Both the position numbers and the translations under genes were made by a program. Shown here piece by piece: positions 25,862-34,934 of a stretch of DNA of 64,000 nt. Numbering within the stretch: the first letter of the stretch is position 1; every line of letters begins with the position of its first letter. The DNA is from CBDHDN01 sp965261585. Lineage in GTDB: Bacteria > Pseudomonadota > Alphaproteobacteria > UBA6615. The notes beneath the pieces were generated by a model. The model did not search any database and was not told the DNA's origin. It saw nothing but the letters and a program-made list of their open reading frames with translations. The stretch is from assembly GCA_965261585.1 (NCBI GenBank), contig CBDHDN010000069.1:62001-126000 (forward strand), written 5' to 3'.

Positions 25862-28800
25862 ATGCGTCGGACGGAGCAGGTACAGGGACTGAGATTGATG
25901 AAGTTCGAGGAGGTTTACGGGCGCACCCATCGGGGTGGCTGTGTGCCGTGGAAAGGCACCATCCTTCAGCGGGTGAAAATCCCGCCCGGCAACTGTCGTT
26001 CCAGCCGGTAGCAATCAGAGCGAATGATGGAGGTAACGACATCGTTTGAAGCACTCCGAGAAACGGACCGCCCTGGGCGGTTCAGCGACCATGCGGGCCG
26101 CAACGCGAGTGAACACCGAGCAGGCCTCGAAACTTGGAATGCGGAAGCCGACCCGTCAGCTACTCGGGGAAGGCTGCCACCGGCCGGGAAGAGAACGACA
26201 CGCGCACCGGCCGGCTCCGCCGGGGTAATGGTGGCTGCACGCATGGAGCAGGAGGATGGGAGCAACACGGGAAGCCCTGTCGGTGGTGTGCACTCACCAA
26301 CCGGAACCCCGTGAGGGGCAGGCCGGGCCGGCAGGGTGGCGGATGGGCTCGTAGTACCGCGGAGGCCGGGTAATGCCGGCGGAGGAAAGGAGCCCTGGTT
26401 CGAGAGCAATACGGAAAGGAAGCAAGACGTGACCACTGGCGAGAGCCTAACAGGGTCAGAAAAGGTTCGGAAATTCCAGACCGTGTTACATGCGAAAGCT
26501 AAGGAAGAACCCGGACGGCGGTTCCATTCGCTGATTGACAAGGTGTGGCGCGAGGACTTCTTGATGGAAGCCTGGAGGCAGGTTCGCCGCAATGGCGGCG
26601 CTGCCGGGGTGGACGGAGAGAACTTCGCGGACATCAAGGCGTACGGCGTGGACCGCTGGCTCGGGGAACTGGCGCGGGAACTGAGGGATGCCACCTACAC
26701 ACCGAAGCCGGTGCGACAGGTTCTGATCCCGAAGAAACAGCCCGGCAAGTTCCGGCCATTGGGCATTCCCTGCATACGGGACCGAGTGGCGCAGACATCG
26801 GCCATGCTCGTGCTGACACCGATGTTCGAAGCCGACTTGCAACCGGAGCAGTACGCCTACAGGCCGGAGCGGAGCGCCCTCGGCGCGGTACAACGCGTTC
26901 ATCGTCTCCTGTACAGGGGGCACAACGAGGTGGTTGATTGCGATTTGTCCAACTACTTCGGCGAAATTCCGCACGCCGAATTGATGAAAAGCCTCGCCCG
27001 GCGCATCAGCGACGGGCGGATGCTCGGACTCATCAAGGCGTGGCTGGAGATGCCGGTGGAGGAGGACGACGGCAAGGGCGGCACCAGCCGCACGAACCGG
27101 GCGCGCAGGGAGCGGAAAGGAACCCCGCAAGGGGCGCCGATCTCGCCGCTGCTCAGCAACCTCTATATGCGGCGCTTCATACTGGGTTGGAAGGTGCTGG
27201 GCTATGCCCGGCGCTTCCGTTCGGAAATCGTGAACTACGCGGACGACCTTTGCGTGCTCGGCAAGGCCCCGGCGGCGGAAATGCTGACGGCGGTCGAGCG
27301 GCTCATGGAGGGTCTGAAGCTGCCGGTCAACGAACGGAAGACCCGATGCTTGCGGTGCCCGGAGGGGCCATTGGAGTTTCTGGGCTACCGCATCGGACGC
27401 AACTACCGCCCGACCGGGGAGGGGACCTACACTGGAACCCGACCCAGCAAAGCGAGCGTCCAGAGCATTTGCCGCACGATCAGCGATATCACCACGCCAC
27501 GCTACCAGCTGCTGCCGTCGGAAATGGTGGTGGAACGCCTGAACCGGACCATCGTCGGGTGGGCGAACTACTTCTGTCTTGGTCAGGTCAGCCCAGCTTA
27601 TAGCGCGGTCAACCAACACGCGGTCAGGCGGCTCCGTCAGTGGCTCTGTCGAAAGCACAAGACGCGGTTCGGGAAATTCGTGCATTTCCCGGACGCCCGG
27701 CTATACGATGAATATGGCCTCACGCGTCTCACGCGGCAGACGATAGGCCTTCCGAGTGCGAAGGTATGATCTCGTCCGAAAGCCGGATGCGAGAGATCCG
27801 CACGTCCGGTTTGATGAGCGGGGGACTGGAAACGTGGCCACGGGAGCCGGACTGAGGCCCGGAGCGAAAGCGACGGAACCGCCACCGGACCCTTAAAGCT
27901 GGCGCGCCAGCCCCCGACTCTACTGAGCCAGGCGGAGGCGGCGGAGGTTCTGGGTGTCTCGGAGCGCACCTTCCGGCGCTGGCGCGACCGCTACGAGGCG
28001 GAGGGAGCCGACGGTCTCTACGACCGCCGCCTGGGCCGCCTCTCGGCGCGGCGCGCGCCGGTGGACGAGGTGGCGCGGGTGCTGGAGTTGTTCGACACCC
28101 GCTACTGGGACTTCACGGCCAAGCACTTCCACGAGAAGCTGGTGGCCGATCACGGCTTCAAGCGCAGCTACAACTGGCTGCGGCTGAGCTTGCAAGCCCA
28201 TGGGCGCAGGCGCGCGGCGCCCAGGCGTGGGGCGCACCGGCGCAAGCGGCCGCGCCGTGCCCTGCCCGGCATGATGTTGCACCAGGACGGCTCGAGCCAC
28301 GAGTGGGTCCCCGGTCGATGGTGGGACCTGATCGTCACCATGGACGATGCGACCAGCGATATCTACTCGGCCTTCTTCGTCGCCGAAGAGGGCACCATGT
28401 CGAGCTTCCAGGGGGTGTCCGAGGCGATCCGGGCCAAGGGCCTGTTCTGCTCGCTCTACGCCGACCGCGCCAGCCACTACTGGAACACGCCCGAGGCCGG
28501 CGGCAAGGTGGACAAGGACACCCCGACCCAGGTCGGCCGCGCCCTGGCGCAGCTCGGCATCGAGTTGATCCCGGCCTACTCGCCCGAGGCAAGGGGGCGC
28601 TCGGAGCGCATGTTCGGCACCTTGCAGAAGCGCCTGCCCCAGGAACTCAGGCTCGCCGGCATCACCGACATGGTCGAGGCCAACCGCTTCCTCAAGGAGG
28701 TCTTCCTGCCACAACACAACGCCCGCTTCGCGACCCCGGCCGAGGACCAGGGCACCGCCTTCGTCCCCTTCACCGGCGCGCTCGACGACATCCTGTGCAT

Positions 28801-29020
28801 CCACGAGGAACGCACCGTCTCAAACGACAACACGGTGCGCTACAAGCGCCTGGCACTTCAGATCCCCGCCGGCCGCCACCGCCGCCATTACGTCAAGGCC
28901 AGGGTCCGCGTCCACGAATACCCCGACGGCACAATGGCCGTCTTCCATGGACCGCGATGTCTGGCGCGATACCACGCCGATGGCCAACCGATCGACAGCC
29001 AAACCCGCGAGGCCGCGTGA
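25862..29020 (+). CDS. IS1202/ISNCY-like transposase, split by a group II intron (exons 25862-25940 and 27924-29020)
   Basis: Exon 1 encodes MRRTEQVQGLRLMKFEEVYG then RTHRGG, with GGAGGGAGG just upstream. Exon 2 continues LSQAEAAEVLGVSERTFRRW (helix-turn-helix). Joining at 25940/27924 keeps the frame and gives a 391-residue protein. The rve/DDE core is visible: MLHQDGSSHEWVPGRWWDLI (Asp), ADRASHYW (Asp) and GRSERMFGTLQKRLPQEL (Glu), followed by a C-terminal beta domain (VRYKRLALQIPAGRHRRHYV). Function depends on intron splicing. Confidence 0.85.
25941..27923 (+). mobile_element. Group II intron (ribozyme plus RT ORF)
   Basis: The 5' end reads GTGTGCC, close to the GUGYG consensus. Near the 3' end is a domain V-like hairpin (about 27779-27813: GAAAGCCGGATGCG, loop, CGCACGTCCGGTTTG). 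A domain VI-like stem follows: GAG/CTC and CGGGGG/CCCCCG arms with one bulged A at 27917, seven bases from the 3' boundary, where the branch-point A belongs. The intron ends in AC at 27923. Both boundaries restore the transposase frame exactly. The RT ORF sits between domain IV-type sequence and domain V. Confidence 0.88.
26429..27769 (+). CDS. ltrA: Group II intron reverse transcriptase/maturase
   Basis: A 446-residue intron-encoded protein; GTG start after GGAAGC. RT domain blocks in order: AWRQVRRNGGAAGVDG, RPLGIPCIRDRVAQTSAMLV, VVDCDLSNYFGEIPH, GTPQGAPISPLLSNLYMRRF and the catalytic NYADDLCVLGK. Then domain X (maturase) around VVERLNRTIVGWANYFCLGQ. It ends soon after RLTRQTIGLPSAKV with no visible HNH endonuclease, which is common in several bacterial intron classes. 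It helps the intron splice and move. No frameshift. Confidence 0.93.
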   Translation: MTTGESLTGSEKVRKFQTVLHAKAKEEPGRRFHSLIDKVWREDFLMEAWRQVRRNGGAAGVDGENFADIKAYGVDRWLGELARELRDATYTPKPVRQVLIPKKQPGKFRPLGIPCIRDRVAQTSAMLVLTPMFEADLQPEQYAYRPERSALGAVQRVHRLLYRGHNEVVDCDLSNYFGEIPHAELMKSLARRISDGRMLGLIKAWLEMPVEEDDGKGGTSRTNRARRERKGTPQGAPISPLLSNLYMRRFILGWKVLGYARRFRSEIVNYADDLCVLGKAPAAEMLTAVERLMEGLKLPVNERKTRCLRCPEGPLEFLGYRIGRNYRPTGEGTYTGTRPSKASVQSICRTISDITTPRYQLLPSEMVVERLNRTIVGWANYFCLGQVSPAYSAVNQHAVRRLRQWLCRKHKTRFGKFVHFPDARLYDEYGLTRLTRQTIGLPSAKV

Positions 29021-29146
29021 CCCGCTTCGACGCGACCGACCGGCGCCCTGTGGACAAGTGGACAGCCGTTCCGCGACCGACCACTTCCCCACAGGGCCAG
29101 AAACCGCAACAGAAGCGGTCAACTCATATGGTACATAAACCGGTCA

Positions 29147-29324
29147 ACTCAGAATGTTCTCGACAGCCCGCGGCGCGCCTGACGCGGGCGATCGCGTTGA
29201 CGACCAGCAAGTCCGTGCCCGGCGTCACGTCCAGTCACAGGCCGCCATTGGCTTCGGCGAAGGCGATGCCGGTGGTCCGCCGCTTGCTGAAATTGGTGGT
29301 CGGTTCTCCAGGCAGGCCCCAGCC
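29147..29324. other. Gap between IS end and macB-like permease
   Basis: No intact gene. The minus strand contains TGIAFAEANGG and LDVTPGTDLLVVNAIARV separated by a stop, which faintly recalls a molybdopterin oxidoreductase segment (PGTD..L.NA). The similarity is too short to call a gene. Confidence 0.3.
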
Positions 29325-30543
<1,219 letters not shown>

Positions 30544-30557
<14 letters not shown>

Positions 30558-31452
30558 CGATCGCCTCCTCGCGGGCACCGGTGCCCGCTTTCTCAAGAGA
30601 CTGAGTCGCGTGGCGCGCGGCCCTCATCCCTTCGACCAGCCCCGGACTAAATCCGGGGATGAGGGCCTCACCCTGAGCCTGTCGAAGGGCGGCTTGTCGC
30701 ACGCTCCTACGATGGTCGGCACTCGTCAGCGGGGCGACGGGTGCCGCCCGGGCACCGCTGTCGCGCTCCAGCCGGCCGTCGCGAAAGTGCAGCACGGGCT
30801 GCGCAAAGCGTGCGACCTCGGCCTCATGGGTGACGATGACGATCGTCGTGCCGGCGTCGTTCAGCCGCTGCAGCAGCGTCATGATCTCGATGCCCGTCTG
30901 GGTGTCGAGCGCCCCCGTCGGCTCGTCGGCCAGCACCAGGCGTGGCGTCCGCACGATCGCCCGGGCGATCGCGACGCGCTGCTGCTGGCCGCCCGACAGC
31001 TGGGTCGGTTGCCGGTGCATCTGGTCGGCCAGGCCGACCGCCTCGAGCGCCGCCGCGGCCAGCGCCGGCCGCTCGGCCCGCGGCACCCGGCCATAGGCGA
31101 GCGGCAGCTCGACGTTCTGCAGCGCCGTCGTCCGCGCCAGCAGGTTGAACGTTTGGAACACGAAGCCGATCCGCGCGTTGCGGATCGCGGCCAGGGCGTC
31201 GCCGCTCAGCGCCGATACCTCGACCCCGTCCAGCAGATACTGCCCGGCGCTCGGCACATCGAGGCAGCCCAGCAGATGCATGAACGTCGACTTGCCCGAG
31301 CCCGACGGCCCCATGACGGCGACGAACTCGCCGACGCCGATCGTGACGTCGATGCCGGCCAGGGCGTGCACGGTCTCCGGGCCGACGGTGTAGTCCTTGG
31401 CCAGTGCCCGGGTGGCGACGACCGGCGGCGTGGCGTTCGCGTCAGCCGCCAT
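30544..31452 (-). CDS. MacB-like ABC transporter ATPase with repeat-derived tail
   Basis: 302 residues. Walker A GPSGSGKST (residues 48-56), Q-loop FVFQTFNLL, signature LSGGQQQRVA, Walker B LVLADEPTGALD and H-loop VTHEAEVA give a complete LolD/MacB-type ATPase of about 240 residues. The last roughly 60 residues, including QAALRQAQGEAL, are not part of the family: they are translated from a REP-like repeat (about 30666-30690) and nearby intergenic-type sequence. The extension is probably tolerated rather than functional. It starts two bases after the MacA-like stop. Confidence 0.9.
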
Positions 31453-31453
31453 C

Positions 31454-32830
31454 TCAGAAGCCGAACCGAGGCGGTCTACGTTGCGCCTCGTCGGCGGCCG
31501 AGTTGGCGCCGACGATCACCTGCTGGCCCGGCGTCAGGTCGCCGTCGACCAGGGCCGTGAAGCCGCCGTCGGAGATGCCGACGGTCACCGGCACGGCCGC
31601 CGGCTCGCCGTCGGCGCCGACGACGAAGACACGGGCCCCGCGTCCGCCGTTGCCGCGGCCTCTGCCGGCCGGCCCGGCGCCCCGGTTCCGCTGCGTATTG
31701 GCGAAGCCCTCGGGGCGATAGCGCAGCGCGGCGTTGGGGATCTTGATCGCCGCGGGCTCGTCGGCGACGACGATGCGCACGTTCGCCGTCATGCCCGGCA
31801 GCAGGCGTCGGTCGCCATTGTCGACCGACGCGATCACCCCGTAGGTGACGACGTTGTCGACCTCCTCGGGCGACAGGCGCACGGCCTGGATGCGGCCGGC
31901 GAACTCGCGCTGCGGATAGGAGTCGACCGTGAACAGCGGCTGCTGGCCGGCCTCGATGCGGCCGATGTCGGCCTCGTCGACGCTGACCTCGACCTGCATC
32001 TTGCTCAAGTCCTGGGCGATCGAGAACAGCTCCGGCGCCTGCAGGCTGGCGGCCACGGTCTGGCCGATGTCGACCTGGCGCTGCACGACGACGCCGTCGA
32101 TGGGCGAGCGGATGACCGTGTGCTCCAGGTCGATGCGGGCGATGTTGAGGGCGGCCTCGCGGCGCTGGATCTCGGCATCGGCGGTCAACAGGCGCGCCGT
32201 CGCGATCTCCTGCTCGGCCTGGCGCGCCGCCAGCGTGGAGCGCGCGGCCCGCACGCGCCCACGCGCCGCCGCCCGCTGCGCCACGGCGCGGTCATGGGTC
32301 GCCTGGGCCGTGTCGACCTGGGCCTGGGCGACGACGCGGTTGTCGCGCAGCTCCGCCTTGCGGGCCAGGTCCTTCGCCGCCTCCTCGACGGCCGCGTCCT
32401 CGTTCTGGATCTCGGCCTCGGCGACCTCGATCGACGCGATCGCGTTGTCGACGTCGGCGCCGGCGCGGTCGACCGACGCCGTGTTGATGGCCAGCTCGGC
32501 GCGGGCCACCGCCAGCCCGGCCGCGGCCTGGCGGACGCGCGCCTCGAACACCGCTGGGTCGATCCGCGCGATCACCTCGTTCGCTTCGACTTCCGTGTTA
32601 AAATCGACGAAAATCTCTTTGATTTGTCCGGATATTTGCGAACCGACGAGCACCGTCACCACGGGCTCCAGCCGGCCCGTCGACGACACCGTGCTGACGA
32701 TCGGGCCCTGCTCCACCGTGGCCAGCCGAAACACCGGCGTCTGCGCCGCCCGGTCCGGCAGCACGAACGTCGACGCGACGCCCAGGGCGACGACCGCGGC
32801 GGCGACGGCGGTGATACGCAACAGGCGCAT
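31454..32830 (-). CDS. MacA/HlyD-type periplasmic adaptor protein
   Basis: Membrane-fusion protein, 458 residues, anchored by MRLLRITAVAAAVVALGVAS. Biotinyl-lipoyl halves are SSTGRLEPVVTVLVGSQISG before, and HTVIRSPIDGVVVQRQVDIG after, a long alpha-helical hairpin rich in Ala, Arg and Glu (ATHDRAVAQRAAARGRVRAA). Beta-barrel and membrane-proximal domains follow (GRRLLPGM-type NGDRRLLPGMTANVRIVVAD). A Gly/Arg-rich linker (GRGRGNGGRGAR) is unusual. First gene of the exporter operon, two bases before the ATPase. Which outer-membrane channel it uses is not shown; a TolC-type gene lies at 59.6 kb. Confidence 0.9.
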   Translation of the reverse strand: MRLLRITAVAAAVVALGVASTFVLPDRAAQTPVFRLATVEQGPIVSTVSSTGRLEPVVTVLVGSQISGQIKEIFVDFNTEVEANEVIARIDPAVFEARVRQAAAGLAVARAELAINTASVDRAGADVDNAIASIEVAEAEIQNEDAAVEEAAKDLARKAELRDNRVVAQAQVDTAQATHDRAVAQRAAARGRVRAARSTLAARQAEQEIATARLLTADAEIQRREAALNIARIDLEHTVIRSPIDGVVVQRQVDIGQTVAASLQAPELFSIAQDLSKMQVEVSVDEADIGRIEAGQQPLFTVDSYPQREFAGRIQAVRLSPEEVDNVVTYGVIASVDNGDRRLLPGMTANVRIVVADEPAAIKIPNAALRYRPEGFANTQRNRGAGPAGRGRGNGGRGARVFVVGADGEPAAVPVTVGISDGGFTALVDGDLTPGQQVIVGANSAADEAQRRPPRFGF

Positions 32831-33067
32831 GGCGGCGGCGGTCCTCCTCGTCAGCACGGGGGCCGGGCGACCGCCCGCTTCGGTCGCGCAGCGGCCGCTA
32901 CCCCATGCACGCGGCCGGCGGGCGATATCCGTCGCGCGGGCCTCGGCCCAGTCTACCACACGGACGCACGCCCGGCCGTCGCCCGCTCGGGTGGTTGGCA
33001 GGATCGCAAGCCTGCCCCACAATGCGCGCGCGACACTGGCGAGGGGGCTTGGCGCCATGCACATCCG

Positions 33068-34179
33068 ATGATCGTCGGCGGCAAACCGCAGCGCACGATC
33101 TGGATCAACGACGACGGCTGGTCGGTCGCGATCATCGACCAGACGAAGCTGCCCCATGCCTTCGAGACCGTGGCCCTGCGCGGCCTCGACGACGCGGCCC
33201 ACGCCATCAGGACGATGCGTGTGCGCGGCGCGCCGCTGATCGGTGCGACGGCGGCCTACGGCGTCTGCCTGGCGCGCTGCGCGACGACGCCTCCGACGAG
33301 GCCATCGGCCGCGCCTACGACACGCTGATCGCGACCCGGCCGACGGCCGTCAATCTGCGCTGGGCGCTCGACGAGATGCGTGCCGTCCTGCGCAACCTGG
33401 CGCGCGAGGAACGCCTCACCGCCGCCTACGCCCGTGCTGCCGAGATCTGCGACGACGACGTCGCGATCTGCGCCGCCATCGGCCGCCACGGCCTGCCGCT
33501 GATCCGCGACATCGCCGCGGCCAAGCCGCCGGGTGCGCCCGTCAATGTGCTGACCCACTGCAACGCCGGCTGGCTCGCCACGGTCGACTGGGGCACGGCG
33601 ACGGCGCCGCTCTACATGGCCCACGACGCGGGCATCCCGGTGCATGTCTGGGTCGACGAGACGCGGCCGCGCAACCAGGGCGCCGCGCTGACGGCGTGGG
33701 AGCTGGTCAATCACGGCGTGCCCCACGCCATCGTCGCCGACAATGTCGGCGGCCATCTGATGCAGCACGGCATGGTCGATCTGTGCATCGTCGGCACCGA
33801 CCGCACGGCCGCCAACGGCGACGTCGCCAACAAGATCGGCACCTATCTGAAGGCGCTCGCCGCCCACGACAACGGCGTGCCGTTCTATGTCGCCCTGCCG
33901 TCGACGACGATCGACTGGACCGTCGGCGACGGCGTCGCCGAGATCCCGATCGAGCAGCGCGATGGGGCGGAGCTGTCGCGCATGACCGGCCGCACCGACG
34001 CCGGCGACATCGTCACCGTCGCGATCACGCCGGCCGACAGCCCGATCGCGAACTACGCGTTCGACGTGACGCCGGCCCGCCTCGTCACCGGCCTGATTAC
34101 CGAGCGCGGCATCGCCGCGGCCTCGCGCGACGGCCTGGCGCGGCTGTTCCCCGAGCATGCCAAGGCCGCCGCGTCGTGA
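33068..34179 (+). pseudogene. mtnA: Methylthioribose-1-phosphate isomerase, frameshifted
   Basis: Enzyme of the methionine salvage pathway, converting MTR-1-P to MTRu-1-P. N-terminal part MIVGGKPQRTIWINDDGWSV to TMRVRGAPLIGATAAYGVCL, then at about 33272-33280 two extra bases (or one missing) shift the frame. It resumes ALRDDASDEAIGRAYDTLIA. The catalytic Cys (LTHCNAGWLAT) and Asp (VGTDRTAANGDVANKIGTY) are present, as is the ending IAAASRDGLARLF. With the indel corrected it is a normal protein of about 370 residues. Confidence 0.88.
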
Positions 34180-34481
34180 CGACCTACACGATCACGGCCG
34201 CCGACCGGCAGTGGATCGATGAGTTCCGCCAGCGCCCGATCGGCCCGCACAGCCCCCAGCTGCTGCGCGTGCTCAACGCCCTGCGCGGGGGACCCACGGC
34301 CGGCAAGTACTGCCTGATCTGCACGCAGCCGTTCGCCGAATGGCAGCTCGCCCGCATGACCGGCGAGCGTGGCCGCCCGGCCGAACCGATCGCCGGCGAG
34401 CTCTTCCACGACCTCGCCAGCGCCGAATGGGCCGTCTTCCGCCGCCGCTGGCGCGAGCACACCGGCGAAGACATCAACTGA
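34176..34481 (+). CDS. Small protein coupled to mtnA, unknown function
   Basis: A 101-residue product starting with GTG inside the mtnA stop (GTGA overlap), so translation is coupled. Sequence TTYTITAADRQWIDEFRQRP, then GGPTAGKYCLICTQPFAEWQ and FHDLASAEWAVFRRRWREHT. It has a CxxC pair (YCLIC) but no family I recognise. Given the tight coupling it probably belongs functionally with methionine salvage or is a companion of unknown role. Confidence 0.7.
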   Translation: MTTYTITAADRQWIDEFRQRPIGPHSPQLLRVLNALRGGPTAGKYCLICTQPFAEWQLARMTGERGRPAEPIAGELFHDLASAEWAVFRRRWREHTGEDIN

Positions 34482-34494
34482 GGCGGCAAGAGCG

Positions 34495-34915
34495 ATGAAC
34501 CACAGAGGCACAGAGACACAGAGAACAAAAACGTATGAAACCCCAGCCTTGAGCCTACGAGCTTCACACATCGTGAGTGGGCTACCGTTCGGATGCAGGA
34601 AGGGAACTATGCCGTCACCCTCGTGCTTGACACGAGGGCCCATCGCACAGGCTCACACCACTGTGCGGGCGCAAGCATGGGTCCTTGGGACAAGCCCAAG
34701 AACGACGGATGGGGGGAGGTTCGTGAGAACCACACCCGTCTCGAGCCAGCCAGATTCACTTGTCCCGCGGCGCGTAGCGCGGCCAACGGATTACGTAAGG
34801 GCCCGCCTCATCGAAACTTCACGATCCGATCTGCAGAGATGTGTGAATGCCGTAGGATCGGGTCCGGGGTTTCGTTTTCCCACGGTCTCCCTGTGTCTCT
34901 GTGCCTCTGTGGTTC
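34495..34915 (+). repeat. MITE-like repeat, copy b (intact)
   Basis: A 421-base element bounded by perfect 25-base terminal inverted repeats (34495-34519 and 34891-34915), beginning GAACCACAGAGGCACAGAG. It contains an inner palindrome built from the TCGTGCTTGACACGAGGGCC and GGTCCTTGGGACAAGCCC blocks. No coding potential. It is the reference copy showing that the target of IS3 copy A originally had a single ATGCCGTCACCCTC. It ends 19 bases before the next gene's start, so it may supply that gene's 5' leader. Confidence 0.8.
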
Positions 34916-34934
34916 AAGGAAGCGGTAGCGCCCG

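Larger units (their letters stand above)
25797..29146 (+). mobile_element. IS1202/ISNCY-like element carrying a group II intron
   Basis: The ends are long imperfect inverted repeats: TGTCCGGTTTATGTACCA at the left and, at the right, the complement of TGACCGGTTTATGTACCA; a second block (ATGA..TG.CCG.TT) continues inwards on both sides. The element holds one transposase gene, interrupted by a 1983-base intron; without the intron the IS is about 1.37 kb. It inserted at the 5' end of the peptide-binding-protein gene and removed its start. I saw no target duplication. Confidence 0.8.

Noticed and set aside
29147..29324. Molybdopterin oxidoreductase fragment
   Set aside because: Only about 20 residues resemble the family and a stop lies inside.
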